A stretch of DNA of 64,000 bases from Acidovorax sp. MR-S7 (lineage in GTDB: Bacteria > Pseudomonadota > Gammaproteobacteria > Burkholderiales > Burkholderiaceae_C). The notes beneath the pieces are model-generated. The model did not search any database. It saw nothing but the letters and a program-made list of their open reading frames with translations, and was not told where the DNA came from. The stretch is from NCBI RefSeq assembly GCF_000400995.2, contig NZ_DF238908.1:124001-188000 (forward strand). Reading direction: 5' to 3'. This document shows positions 1 to 8,638 of the stretch, piece by piece. Position numbers and translations under genes: made by a program. Position 1 is the first letter of the stretch; every line of letters begins with the position of its first letter.

Positions 1-814
1 GCTGCAGCAGCTGCGCCGCCACCGCCACGGCGATCACCTCGGGCTCCTTGCCCGCGATGCCGGGCACGCCGATGGGGCAGGTCACCTGCGCCAGCTCCTG
101 CTCCGAAAAGCCGCGCGCCGCCAGCCGGTGGCGGAACGTCGCCCACTTGGTGCGGCTGCCGATGAGGCCGATGAAGGGCAGATCGCCGCGCGCGCGCTGG
201 CGCGCCAGGCAGGCAGCCACGATGTCCAGGTCCTCCGCGTGGCTGAAGCTCATGATGAGCACGAACGAGCGCGGCGCGAGGCCGGGCACTGCCGCCTGCA
301 CCGGGTCGGAGTGTTCGCACAGCGCCTGCGGCGGCGGCGCGGGGGGAAACACCCCGTCGCGGCTGTCGATCCAGTGCAGCGCGAAGGGCAACGGCGCCAG
401 CACGCGCGCCAGCGCGTGGCCCACGTGGCCGCCGCCGAACAGCGCCACCGGGTGCAGGGGCGGCGCCAGGCGCTCGCGCAGCGCCGGCGCGTCCTCCGCG
501 CCCACGCACTCGAAGCGCAGCACCACCACGCCGCCGCAGCACTGGCCCAGGCTGGGTCCCAGCGCCCGGCGCACCAGCGGCGCGCGCGCCGGCCGCCCGG
601 CCAGGTGGTCCGCCAGGCGCTCGCGCGCCTCCTGCAGGGCCTGCAGCTCCAGGTGCCCGCCGCCGATGGTGCCCAGCGGCGTATCGTGTCCCGCCAGCAG
701 GGCCATCCAGGCCCCGCGCTCGCGCGGCACCGAGCCTTGGGTAGACTCCACCGTCACCAGGCACGCGGGCGCCGCCTGGATGTGTTCGAGCAAGCGATGC
801 AACGCCGTCCGCAT
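1..814 (-). CDS. xdhC: XdhC, xanthine dehydrogenase accessory protein (3' end cut by window)
   Basis: XdhC binds molybdenum cofactor, has it sulfurated and inserts it into xanthine dehydrogenase, which makes urate. The start ATG is at 814-812 with an AGGCGGG ribosome site just before it; 271 codons are visible and the frame is open at the left edge, so the last residues and the stop lie outside. The N-terminus shows the family motif VTVESTQGSVPRE. The C-terminal half has the Rossmann-like motif FGGGHVG, the segment SFSHAEDLDIV and the late motif IGVPGIAGKEPEVIAVAVA. The xanthine dehydrogenase genes are presumably just outside the window to the left, which fits the urate-degradation genes that follow. 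Confidence 0.93.
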   Translation of the reverse strand, partial: MRTALHRLLEHIQAAPACLVTVESTQGSVPRERGAWMALLAGHDTPLGTIGGGHLELQALQEARERLADHLAGRPARAPLVRRALGPSLGQCCGGVVVLRFECVGAEDAPALRERLAPPLHPVALFGGGHVGHALARVLAPLPFALHWIDSRDGVFPPAPPPQALCEHSDPVQAAVPGLAPRSFVLIMSFSHAEDLDIVAACLARQRARGDLPFIGLIGSRTKWATFRHRLAARGFSEQELAQVTCPIGVPGIAGKEPEVIAVAVAAQLLQ

Positions 815-854
815 GTGTTCCCGCCTCTGGTTCGCCATTCACCTACCGACCATC

Positions 855-1394
855 ATGTCCCAGTCCCCCGACCAGCGTCCCCCGGCCCGCAAGCGCCCCT
901 TCTGGCTGCCGGCCAGTCTCATGGCGGCCGTGGCGGCCATCGTGGCGGCCTGCAAGTCCGGGCCGGAGCCCGAGCCCGCGCCCGCCCCGGCCGCGCCCGG
1001 CAGCGACGCCCGCGTGACCGGCCCCGTGCCCGCGGCCCAGGGCTCGGCGCGCGCCTCGGGTGCCGCCACGCCGCGCGCCTACCGTCAGGACGCGGCCACG
1101 CACCTGTACGGCCTGAACGCGCAGCGCATCTACAAGGGCAAGCTGCCGCCGCTGCTCTACGCCATCGGCGTGCTGGAGGTGGACATCGACCGCGCGGGCC
1201 GCGTGACCGCCCTGCGCTGGATGCGCGCGCCGCGCCATGCGCCCGAGGTGGTCAAGGAGATCGAGCGCACAGTGCGCGCCGCCGCGCCCTTCCCCGTGCC
1301 CGCGCGCATGCAGCGCGTGACCTATACCGACACCTGGCTGTGGGACAAGTCGGGCCATTTCCAGCTCGATACGCTGACCGAAGGGCAGCTCTAG
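855..1394 (+). CDS. Predicted lipoprotein with TonB C-terminal-like domain
   Basis: A 179-residue protein. Residues 16-33 form a lipoprotein signal ending in the lipobox-like IVAAC with Cys33. A Pro/Ala-rich linker follows (about 36-75), typical of proteins that span part of the periplasm, and then a compact domain from about residue 80 whose pattern (GVLEVDIDRAGRVTALRW, later APFPVPARM) resembles the TonB C-terminal fold. A role in envelope energy transfer is only suggested; no ExbB/ExbD or receptor gene is nearby. It is divergent from xdhC with a 40-bp gap and convergent with uraH, ending at a long hairpin. The upstream extension of this frame overlaps xdhC and was ignored. Confidence 0.7.
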   Translation: MSQSPDQRPPARKRPFWLPASLMAAVAAIVAACKSGPEPEPAPAPAAPGSDARVTGPVPAAQGSARASGAATPRAYRQDAATHLYGLNAQRIYKGKLPPLLYAIGVLEVDIDRAGRVTALRWMRAPRHAPEVVKEIERTVRAAAPFPVPARMQRVTYTDTWLWDKSGHFQLDTLTEGQL

Positions 1395-1463
1395 GGCCCT
1401 CTGCACGAATCGAGCGGCAAGCGTGCGAGATGCACACGGCGCGGTGATTCGTGCAGAGGGTCC
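1394..1463. terminator. Long inverted repeat between convergent genes, likely bidirectional terminator
   Basis: Bases 1397-1411 (CCCTCTGCACGAATC) are perfectly complementary to 1446-1460, and pairing extends by about 3 bp on the outside. The loop is 34 nt. It lies exactly between the stop of the lipoprotein gene (1394) and the stop of uraH (1469). No strong T-tract follows, so termination is inferred from stem strength and position. Confidence 0.6.
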
Positions 1464-1468
1464 CTAAT

Positions 1469-1819
1469 TCAGGAACCGCGGTAGGTGGAATAGCTCCACG
1501 GGCTCACCAGCAGGGGCACGTGGTAGTGCTGGTCCGCGTGGGCGATGCCGAAGTCCAGGCTCACGCGGCCCAGGAAGTTGGGCTCGGGCAGTTGCACGCC
1601 CCTGGCCTTGAAATACGCGGCCACGTCGAAGGTCAGCCGGTAGGTGCCGGGGCGCAGGCTGGCGTTGTCGAACAGCGGCGCATCGGTGCGGCCGTCGTGG
1701 TTGAGGGTCAGGCGCTTGACCAGCGTGGCCTGCTCGCCGCTGGTGGCATACAGCGCGACCTCCATGCCCGCGGCGGGGCAGCCGTGCATGGTGTCGAGGA
1801 CGTGGGTGCTGAGGCCCAT
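1469..1819 (-). CDS. uraH: 5-hydroxyisourate hydrolase (transthyretin-related)
   Basis: Converts 5-hydroxyisourate, the product of urate oxidation, to OHCU. The protein is 116 residues, the usual family length. It begins [16 protein letters not shown], with the conserved N-terminal His motif, and ends in the diagnostic C-terminal tetrapeptide YRGS. The start at 1819 was chosen over an upstream extension to 1921 because homologues begin at STHVLD and AGGAGAAGCCCC supplies a ribosome site. A TGTATACA operator lies 36 bp upstream, shared with the puuE and permease units, so it is probably controlled by the GntR/FCD protein encoded at 21483. Confidence 0.95.
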   Translation of the reverse strand: MGLSTHVLDTMHGCPAAGMEVALYATSGEQATLVKRLTLNHDGRTDAPLFDNASLRPGTYRLTFDVAAYFKARGVQLPEPNFLGRVSLDFGIAHADQHYHVPLLVSPWSYSTYRGS

Positions 1820-1854
1820 GGGGCTTCTCCTGAAGTGGTTTCGGGTACGAGAAA

Positions 1855-1873
1855 GTGTATACAGTTTTTGTAC
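1855..1873. promoter_or_regulatory. Putative purine-regulon operator, copy 1
   Basis: GTGTATACAGTTTTTGTAC contains the perfect palindrome TGTATACA followed by a T-run and TGTA. The same arrangement occurs before the purine permease (26291) and, in reversed layout, before the GntR/FCD gene (21444). It lies 36 bp upstream of the uraH start and 66 bp upstream of ggt. The palindrome fits sites bound by FCD-type GntR proteins (T-GT-AC-A); the assignment is inference. Confidence 0.6.
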
Positions 1874-1938
1874 TCTCTTGCCAGCGCCGCACCGGGCGTT
1901 TACCCTGCGGCCCATCCCCAACCACCAGGAGACACCGA

Positions 1939-3735
1939 ATGCAATTCCGCTCCACCCTGCTGGCCGGCAGCCTTGCGCTGGCCCTGGCCAGCCTGGTCGC
2001 CTGCAGCAGCCCGCAGCCGCCGGCGCCCGCTGCCGCCGTGCAGCCCGCGGCCGCCACCGCGCAGCCCAGCGCCGCGCAGGCCGCCGCCGCGGCCTATGAC
2101 TTCGACATGGATGTGTTCCACCCCGTGGTGGCCAAGAACGGCATGGTGGCCAGCGAGCAGGAGCTGGCCTCGCGCATCGGGCTGGACATCCTCAAGGCCG
2201 GCGGCAATGCGGTGGACGCCGCCGTGGCCATGGGCTTCGCGCTGGCCGTGGCGCTGCCCAATGCGGGCAACATCGGCGGCGGCGGGTTCATGATGGTGCA
2301 CGATGCCAGGACCGGCAGGAGCGTGGCGCTGGACTTCCGCGAGGTAGCGCCCTCCAAGGCCACGCGCGACATGTACCTGGACGCCAAGGGCAACGTGGTC
2401 GACGGCAAGTCGCTCTACACCCACTACGCCGTGGGCGTGCCCGGCACCGTGGCGGGCATGGAGCATGCGCTCAAGAAGTGGGGCACGATGCCCCTGTCCA
2501 AGGTGGTCGCTCCGGCCGTGGCGCTGGCCGACAAGGGCTACCCCGTGAGCGAGACGCTGGCCAAGATCCTGCAGCAGGAGAAGAAGACCATGGGCCGCTG
2601 GCCCGCCACCCAGGCCATCTTCTGGAAGAACGGCGAGCCGCTCCAGCGCGGCGACCTGCTGGTGCAGAAGGACCTGGCCCAGTCGCTGCGCCTGATCGGC
2701 CAGCAGGGTGCCAAGGTGTTCTACGAAGGCGCCATCGCCCAGAAGATCGCCGCCGAGATGGCCCCGCACGCGGGCGCGATCACGCTGGCCGACCTGAAGA
2801 ACTACAAGGTCGTCGAGCGCGAGCCCGTGCGCGGCAGCTACCGCGGCTACCAGATCGTGACCATGCCCCCGCCGTCGTCGGGCGGCGCGCACCTGATCCA
2901 GATCCTCAACATGATGGAGCGCTGGCCCATGAACCAGTGGGGCGTGAACAGCGCCCAGAGCGTGCACCACATGGCCGAGAGCATGAAGCTGGCGTATGCC
3001 GACCGCTCCGAGTACCTGGGCGACCCGGACTTCGTGAAGATCCCCCTCAAGGGCCTGACCTCCAAGCGCTACGCCGAGCAGCTCGCCAAGGGCATCGATG
3101 CGAACAAGGCGCGCGACGCCAAGGCCATCAAGCCCGGCCAGCCCCAGCCCTACGAGAGCGACCAGACCACGCACTACTCGGTGGTGGACAAGGCCGGCAA
3201 CGCCGTAGCCGTGACCTACACGCTCAACACCAACTTCGGCAGCGGCATCGTCGCCAAGGGCACGGGCATCCTGCTCAACAACGAGATGGACGACTTCTCC
3301 GCCAAGCCCGGCGTGGCCAACGCCTACGGCCTCGTGGGCGGCGACGCCAACGCGGTGGCCGCGGGCAAGCGCCCGCTGTCGTCGATGACGCCCACGCTGG
3401 TGCTCAAGGACGGCAAGCCCACGCTGGTGACCGGCAGCCCCGGCGGCGCGCGCATCATCACCACGGTGCTGCAGACGGTAGTCAACACCATCGACTACGG
3501 CATGAACCCGTTTGAAGCCGCCGCCACGCCGCGCTTCCACCACCAATGGACGCCCGACGAGCTGCGCATCGAGAAGGGCTTCTCCAACGACACCCTGGCC
3601 CTGCTGCGCCAATGGGGCCACAAGGTGGCGGTGAAGCCTTCGATGGGCCGCACACAGACCATCCAGATCCGGGACGGCATGCTCTACGGCGCGTCCGACC
3701 CGCGCAACCCGGACGGGCAGACGCTGGGCTATTGA
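1939..3735 (+). CDS. ggt: Gamma-glutamyltransferase, lipoprotein type
   Basis: Transfers or hydrolyses the gamma-glutamyl group of glutathione and related peptides in the periplasm; the proenzyme cleaves itself into two subunits. The 598-residue product starts with a lipoprotein signal ending LVAC (Cys17 region). The large-subunit signature [10 protein letters not shown] is near residue 95. The self-cleavage site TTHYSVVD is present, with catalytic Thr410 at the new N-terminus of the small subunit, and is followed by [10 protein letters not shown]. Start at 1939, preceded by CAGGAGACACCGA. A strong terminator follows directly. It recycles cysteine-containing glutathione, which fits a sulfur-scavenging organism, but sits next to the purine genes. 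Confidence 0.95.
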   Translation: MQFRSTLLAGSLALALASLVACSSPQPPAPAAAVQPAAATAQPSAAQAAAAAYDFDMDVFHPVVAKNGMVASEQELASRIGLDILKAGGNAVDAAVAMGFALAVALPNAGNIGGGGFMMVHDARTGRSVALDFREVAPSKATRDMYLDAKGNVVDGKSLYTHYAVGVPGTVAGMEHALKKWGTMPLSKVVAPAVALADKGYPVSETLAKILQQEKKTMGRWPATQAIFWKNGEPLQRGDLLVQKDLAQSLRLIGQQGAKVFYEGAIAQKIAAEMAPHAGAITLADLKNYKVVEREPVRGSYRGYQIVTMPPPSSGGAHLIQILNMMERWPMNQWGVNSAQSVHHMAESMKLAYADRSEYLGDPDFVKIPLKGLTSKRYAEQLAKGIDANKARDAKAIKPGQPQPYESDQTTHYSVVDKAGNAVAVTYTLNTNFGSGIVAKGTGILLNNEMDDFSAKPGVANAYGLVGGDANAVAAGKRPLSSMTPTLVLKDGKPTLVTGSPGGARIITTVLQTVVNTIDYGMNPFEAAATPRFHHQWTPDELRIEKGFSNDTLALLRQWGHKVAVKPSMGRTQTIQIRDGMLYGASDPRNPDGQTLGY

Positions 3736-3753
3736 GCCGCCCCCCGCATGAAA

Positions 3754-3777
3754 GCCGCGCCTTGCGCGGCTTTTTTT
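3754..3777 (+). terminator. Rho-independent terminator of ggt
   Basis: Stem GCCGCGC (3754-3760), loop CTT, stem GCGCGGC (3764-3770), then seven T. The hairpin lies between convergent genes and its T-tract touches the stop codon of the alcohol dehydrogenase gene on the other strand. Confidence 0.92.
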
Positions 3778-4826
3778 CAGGGCGCCAGGCTCGCGCAGTC
3801 GATCACGAAGCGGTATTTCACGTCGCCCTTGAGCATGCGCTCGTAGGCGGCGTTGATCTCGTCGGCGCGGATCATCTCCACGTCGGCCACGATGCCGTGC
3901 TCGGCGCAGAAGTCCAGCATCTCCTGCGTCTCGGGAATGCCGCCGATCAGCGAGCCCGCGAGGCTGCGGCGCTTCATGATCAGGCTGAACACGTTGGAGG
4001 GCGGATGCGGCGAAGCCGGCGCGCCCACCAGCGCCATCGTGCCGTCGCGGCGCAGTAGCGCGAAGAACGGGTCGAGATCGTGCGGCGCGGCCACGGTGTT
4101 CAGGATGAAGTCCAGGCTCGCGGCGTGCGCCTTCATCTCGCCGCGGTTGCGCGAGACGACCACCTCGTGCGCACCCAGCGCCCGGGCCGCATCGCGCTTG
4201 GATTCGGACGTGGTGAACGCCACCACGTGCGCGCCCATCGCGCGCGCGAGCTTGATGCCCATGTGCCCCAGCCCGCCGATGCCCACCACACCCACCTTGT
4301 GGCCCAGCCCCACCTTCCAGTGGCGCAATGGCGAGTAGGTGGTGATGCCCGCACACAGCAGCGGCGCCACGGCGTTGAGCTGCGCTGCGGGGTGGCGCAC
4401 GCGCAGCACGTAGCGCTCGTGCACCACGATCTGCTGCGAGTAGCCGCCCAGCGTGTGGCCCGGCGCGTCGGGCGTGGGCCCGTTGTAGGTGCCGATCATG
4501 TGGTCGCAGTAGTTCTCCAGCCCGTCGCCGCAGTCCGCGCAGTGCCGGCAGCTGTCGACGATGCAGCCCACGCCCACCAGGTCGCCGGGCGCGAAGCCCG
4601 ACACCTGCGCGCCCACGGCCGCGACGCGGCCCACGATCTCGTGCCCTGGCACGCAAGGAAAGAGCGTGCCCGCCCATTCGGAGCGCACCTGGTGGATGTC
4701 GGAATGGCACACGCCGCAATAGGCGATGGCGATCTGCACGTCGTGCGCACCCGGCGCGCGGCGGGTGATGGCGAGCGGCTGCAGGGGCTGGTCGGCGGCC
4801 TGGGCGCCGTAGGCTTGGATGGTCAT
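3777..4826 (-). CDS. Zinc-dependent NAD(P) alcohol dehydrogenase (YahK/cinnamyl-alcohol type)
   Basis: Medium-chain dehydrogenase of 349 residues, probably reducing aldehydes with NADPH. Catalytic zinc ligands are in YCGVCHSD (Cys40) and GHE (His62). The four structural-zinc cysteines are in CRHCADCGDGLENYC (93, 96, 99, 107). The Rossmann motif GIGGLGHMG follows in the cofactor domain. Start at 4826 with AAAGGAACACCGCC upstream; the longer frame to 4979 runs into a family repeat and was rejected. Single gene; the terminator at 3754 limits it on the 3' side. Confidence 0.92.
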   Translation of the reverse strand: MTIQAYGAQAADQPLQPLAITRRAPGAHDVQIAIAYCGVCHSDIHQVRSEWAGTLFPCVPGHEIVGRVAAVGAQVSGFAPGDLVGVGCIVDSCRHCADCGDGLENYCDHMIGTYNGPTPDAPGHTLGGYSQQIVVHERYVLRVRHPAAQLNAVAPLLCAGITTYSPLRHWKVGLGHKVGVVGIGGLGHMGIKLARAMGAHVVAFTTSESKRDAARALGAHEVVVSRNRGEMKAHAASLDFILNTVAAPHDLDPFFALLRRDGTMALVGAPASPHPPSNVFSLIMKRRSLAGSLIGGIPETQEMLDFCAEHGIVADVEMIRADEINAAYERMLKGDVKYRFVIDCASLAP

Positions 4827-4933
4827 GGCGGTGTTCCTTTCATGGGTGGCACGGGAGCGGGAAAGCCGGAAAGGCGATGGACGCGACAGATAGGCCGCGG
4901 CACCGCGGAGCGCCCGCACGGCGCTATCGCAAG

Positions 4934-4979
4934 AATAGCTGCCCGCGCTTTCTGGACAAGCGCCAGCGGCCATTTTCAC
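4934..4979 (+). repeat. Comamonadaceae-type intergenic repeat R1
   Basis: Begins AATAGCTGCCCGCGCTTTCT and ends CAAGCGCCAGCGGCCATTTT. The two arms around the central spacer can pair. It is the first of at least fourteen related copies in this window and lies in the 290-bp gap between the alcohol dehydrogenase and methyltransferase genes. Confidence 0.85.
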
Positions 4980-5116
4980 GATGAATCCCCTGTGAAATGG
5001 GCGCCTTGGCTTGTCACACCGGCTGCGCTGCCGTTAGGCTCGGTCCATGCCCGCGCGCCGCGCCCTCCGGCCAGCGCACCGTGCATCTTCCACCCTTCCA
5101 CCGGAGAAGCACAGCC

Positions 5117-6061
5117 ATGACCCCGCAGACGATGTTCCTCCACCGCCGGCAGGTGCTGACCGCCACCGGCGCGCTGGCGCTGGGCGGCCTGGCCCGCGCG
5201 CAGCAGCCGCCGGCAGGCGGCGCCGGCTACGAGCCGCAGCGCGGCCAGTCCGGCAAGGACGTGATCTGGATCCCCTCGCCCGACGCGCTGGTCAACCGCA
5301 TGCTGCGCATGGCGCAGCTCACGCCCAAGGACTACGTCATCGACCTCGGTTCGGGCGACGGCAAGATCGTCATCGCCGCCGCGCTCGAAGGGGCGCAGGG
5401 CCTGGGCATCGAATACAACCCCGACCTGGTCGAGCTGTCGCGCCGCCGCGCGCAGCAGGCGGGCGTGGCCGGGCGGGCGCGCTTCGAGAAGGCGGACATC
5501 TTCGAGTCCGACTTCTCCCGCGCGGACGTGATCACCATGTACCTGCTGCCGCAGCTCAACCTGCGGCTGCGCCACCACATCCTGGCGCTCAAGCCGGGCA
5601 CGCGCGTGGTCTCGCACGAGTTCCGCATGGGCCGCTGGCGGCCCGACGAGACGGCGCGCATCGCCGCCGCCTCGGTGCACCTGTGGCTGGTGCCGGCCAA
5701 CGCCGGGGGCGACTGGACGCTGAGCTTCCCGCAAGGCGGCCAGACGGTCAGCGTGCCGATGTCGCTGCGGCAGAGCTTCCAGATGCTCGACGGCAACGCG
5801 CGCTTCCCCGACTTCGAGGCGCAGCTGCGCGAGGCGCGCGTGGCCGGCACGCAGGTGAGCTTCGGCTTCACCGACGCGCTGGGGCACCTGCGGCGCTTCA
5901 GCGGCCGGCTGGCGGACGATGCGCTCACCGGATCGGTCTACGACTTTTCGGCCGGCGGCGCGCGCGCGCCCTTCAGCGCGCGCCGCACGGGCGCCGCGCC
6001 GCCGTTAGACGGCGCCGCCCCCGCGCCCGAGAGCGAGGCCGAGCCGCTGGGCACCGAATGA
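5117..6061 (+). CDS. SAM-dependent methyltransferase-fold protein with Tat-like signal peptide
   Basis: A 314-residue protein. Residues 10-29 look like a twin-arginine export signal (RRQVLTATGALALGG, then a likely cut at ARA-QQ). From about residue 70 it has a class I methyltransferase fold with motif I VIDLGSGDGK (74-83) and the acidic ribose-binding residue in LGIEYNP. The remainder includes a region reminiscent of methyltransferases with long C-terminal extensions. Substrate unknown. The stop overlaps the start of the permease gene (ATGA), so the two are translationally coupled. An exported SAM enzyme is odd because SAM is cytoplasmic; the signal could act as an anchor or be misread. Confidence 0.8.
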   Translation: MTPQTMFLHRRQVLTATGALALGGLARAQQPPAGGAGYEPQRGQSGKDVIWIPSPDALVNRMLRMAQLTPKDYVIDLGSGDGKIVIAAALEGAQGLGIEYNPDLVELSRRRAQQAGVAGRARFEKADIFESDFSRADVITMYLLPQLNLRLRHHILALKPGTRVVSHEFRMGRWRPDETARIAAASVHLWLVPANAGGDWTLSFPQGGQTVSVPMSLRQSFQMLDGNARFPDFEAQLREARVAGTQVSFGFTDALGHLRRFSGRLADDALTGSVYDFSAGGARAPFSARRTGAAPPLDGAAPAPESEAEPLGTE

Positions 6062-7440
6062 ACGACGCCCCGCAGGCGCAGCCCGCGCAGACGCTGCGCC
6101 TGCGCGAGGCGGTGGCCATCATCGTCGGCATCGTCGTCGGCGCCGGCATCTTCAAGTCGCCTTCGCTGGTGGCGCAGTTCACCGGCTCCCCGCAATGGAT
6201 GATCGCCGCCTGGGTGCTGGGCGGCGCGGTCTCGCTCATCGGCGCGCTCTGCTACGCCGAGCTGGCCGCCGCCTGGCCGCACGCGGGCGGCGACTACCAC
6301 TTCCTGCGCCTGGCCTACGGGCGGCGGGTGTCGTTCCTGTTCGCGTGGGCGCGCTTTTCCGTCATCACCACCGGCTCCATCGCGCTGCTGGGTTTCGTCT
6401 TCGGCGACTACATGAGCGCCGTGCTGCCGCTGGGCGCGCACGGCGCCACGCTGTGGGCGGCCCTGGCCGTCGCCGCGCTCACCTGGCTGAACGTGCGCGG
6501 CATCCACGCCAGCGCCGGCACGCAGAGCTGGCTGACGCTGGCCGAGGTGCTGGGCCTGGTGCTGGTGGTGGCCGCCGGACTTTGGCTGTGGGCCGGCGGC
6601 ACGCCCGCCGCGCCCCTGCCGCCCGCCGATCCCGCCCAGCCCTCCGGCGGCATGCCCAGCCCGGGCATGCTGGGCCTGGCGATGGTGTTCGTGCTGCTGA
6701 CCTACGGCGGCTGGAACGAGGCCGCCTACCTCAGCGCCGAGTTGCGCGGCCCGCGCCGGCGCATCCTGCACGCTCTGATCATCAGCATCGGCTGCATCAC
6801 CGCGCTGTACGTGGCGGTGAACCTGGCCTACATGCACGGCCTGGGGCTCCAGGGCATGGCCCGGAGCGAAGCCGTGGCGGCCGACCTGCTGCGCGTGGCC
6901 TTCGGGCGCGGCGGCGAGACGCTGATCGCCGCCATGGTGGCCGTCGCGGCGCTGACCTCGATCAACGCCACCATGATCGTCGGCGCGCGCACCAACTTCG
7001 CCGTCGGGCGCGACTGGCCGCAGTTGCGCGCGCTGGGCCGCTGGCACCCGCAGCGCGGCGTGCCCACGCTGGCGCTGCTGCTGCAGTCGGGTTTCGCGCT
7101 GGCGCTGGTGGCGCTGGGCGGCGCGCTGCGCGGCGGATTCGAGGCCATGGTGGACTACACCGCGCCGGTGTTCTGGAGCTTCTTCCTGCTGAGCACGCTG
7201 GCGCTGATCGTGCTGCGCCGCAGGCAACCTGAAACGCCCCGGCCGTTCAAGGTGCCGCTGTACCCGCTGCTGCCTCTGGCCTTCGCCGGCGTGTGCGGGT
7301 ACATGCTGTGGTCGTCTCTGGTCTATGTGAAGACCGGCGCGCTGGCCGGCGTGGGCGTGCTGCTGGCCGGCGGGCTGGTGATGCTGGCGCTGGAGCGCCG
7401 GCCACCCGCCGCGCGGGAAGCGACCGGGCCCGGCGCCTGA
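6058..7440 (+). CDS. APC-family amino acid permease
   Basis: A 460-residue membrane protein with about 12 transmembrane segments. The first carries the APC substrate-loop signature VGAGIFKSPS (about residues 27-37), and the next segment ends in ALCYAELAAAWPHAGGDYHFLR, typical of LAT/serine-threonine-type exchangers (quoted in parts: CYAELA, GGDYHF). Start ATG at 6058 overlaps the methyltransferase stop by 4 bp. Substrate cannot be told from sequence. Convergent with the MFS gene, 25 bp apart. Confidence 0.92.
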   Translation: MNDAPQAQPAQTLRLREAVAIIVGIVVGAGIFKSPSLVAQFTGSPQWMIAAWVLGGAVSLIGALCYAELAAAWPHAGGDYHFLRLAYGRRVSFLFAWARFSVITTGSIALLGFVFGDYMSAVLPLGAHGATLWAALAVAALTWLNVRGIHASAGTQSWLTLAEVLGLVLVVAAGLWLWAGGTPAAPLPPADPAQPSGGMPSPGMLGLAMVFVLLTYGGWNEAAYLSAELRGPRRRILHALIISIGCITALYVAVNLAYMHGLGLQGMARSEAVAADLLRVAFGRGGETLIAAMVAVAALTSINATMIVGARTNFAVGRDWPQLRALGRWHPQRGVPTLALLLQSGFALALVALGGALRGGFEAMVDYTAPVFWSFFLLSTLALIVLRRRQPETPRPFKVPLYPLLPLAFAGVCGYMLWSSLVYVKTGALAGVGVLLAGGLVMLALERRPPAAREATGPGA

Positions 7441-7465
7441 ACCCAGGGCGCTGCAGGCGGCGGCC

Positions 7466-8638
7466 CTATGCCGCCCGCGCCTCGGCACGCGATGCGAGGA
7501 CGACCAGTACGGCCGACACCAGCAGCAGCCCCGCGCTGGCGGCGAACGTACTCCGGTAGCCGCCGTGGTCGAACAGCATCCCGCCCACGGTGGAGCCCAG
7601 CGCGATGGACAGCTGGATCATCGCCACCATCAGTCCACCGCCCGCTTCCGCATCGTGCGGAAAAGTGCGCGGCACCCAGGCCCACCAGCCCACGGGCGCG
7701 GCCGTGGCGACCAGGCCCCACACGCCCAGCAGCACGACGACCGCCGCCGTCCAGCCGCCGCAGGCCATCAGCGCCCCGGCGATCACGGCCATCAGCAGCG
7801 GGATGGCGGCCAGCGTGGCATAGAAGCCGCGCCTCAGCACCGCGCCGACCAACGCGGTGCCGGCGAAGCCCGCCACGCCGATCACCAGCAGCACCAGCGT
7901 GACGGTGGAAACCTCCACGCGCGTCACCGTCTCCAGGAACGGCCGCACATAGGTGAACAGCGTGAACTGCCCCATGAAGAACACGCCCACGGCCAGCATG
8001 CCCAGCGCCACCACGCGGCGGCGCAGCCGCCTGAACACAGGGCCCGCGCCCGCCGCGCCCTGCCCTGCGGGCATGCGTGGCAGGCTGATCCACTGCCACG
8101 CGAAGGCGGCGAGCGCCACCGGCACCAGGCCAAGGAAAGCACCGCGCCAGCCGATGGCCGCGCCCAGCCACGCGCCCAGCGGCGCGGCGATCACCGTCGC
8201 CAGCGCGTTGCCGCCGTTGAAGACGGCCAGCGCGCGCGGCACCTGGGCGGCGGGCACCAGCCGCATGGCCGTGGCGGCGGACAGCGACCAGAAGCCGCCC
8301 ACCACCACGCCGATGAGCGCGCGGCCCAGCATGTAGACGGCGTAGCTGTGCGCCAGCGCGATGACCGCACCCGACAGGCCCATCACCGTCGTCAGCGCGA
8401 GCAGCAGCGTTTTCCGGTCCATGCGGTCCGCGATCCGCGCGATGGACAGGCTGGTGACGACAGCGAACGCACCGGAGATGGCGATCCCCTGCCCCGCCAT
8501 GCCCTCGGTCACGCCCAGGTCGGCCGCCATCGGCGTGAGCAGGCTCACGGGCATGAATTCGGACGCGATCAGCGTGAACACGCACAGCGTCATCGCCAGC
8601 ACGCCGCTCCAATGGGCGCGCGGTTCGGCAGCCGCCAT
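7466..8638 (-). CDS. MFS transporter, arabinose/chloramphenicol-efflux (YdhP/AraJ-like) type
   Basis: A 390-residue protein with 12 predicted membrane segments. The first reads SEFMPVSLLTPMAADL, a hallmark of the DHA1 sugar/drug efflux group. The loop motif between segments 2 and 3 is IARIADRMDRKTLL. The start ATG (8638) shares one base with the stop of the upstream hydrolase gene (TGATG), so the two form an operon. Drug or metabolite export is the family role; the real substrate is unknown. Confidence 0.92.
   Translation of the reverse strand: MAAAEPRAHWSGVLAMTLCVFTLIASEFMPVSLLTPMAADLGVTEGMAGQGIAISGAFAVVTSLSIARIADRMDRKTLLLALTTVMGLSGAVIALAHSYAVYMLGRALIGVVVGGFWSLSAATAMRLVPAAQVPRALAVFNGGNALATVIAAPLGAWLGAAIGWRGAFLGLVPVALAAFAWQWISLPRMPAGQGAAGAGPVFRRLRRRVVALGMLAVGVFFMGQFTLFTYVRPFLETVTRVEVSTVTLVLLVIGVAGFAGTALVGAVLRRGFYATLAAIPLLMAVIAGALMACGGWTAAVVVLLGVWGLVATAAPVGWWAWVPRTFPHDAEAGGGLMVAMIQLSIALGSTVGGMLFDHGGYRSTFAASAGLLLVSAVLVVLASRAEARAA

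Noticed and set aside
1900-4719. Very long open frame on the minus strand across ggt and the alcohol dehydrogenase (939 codons)
   Set aside because: It is antisense to two clearly conserved genes, has Arg/His/Gly-rich composition typical of shadow frames in GC-rich DNA, and no domain pattern.
4997-5116. Upstream extension of the methyltransferase frame to 4997
   Set aside because: The extension has no homologous pattern and no ribosome site; GGAGAAGCACAGCC before 5117 gives the better start.
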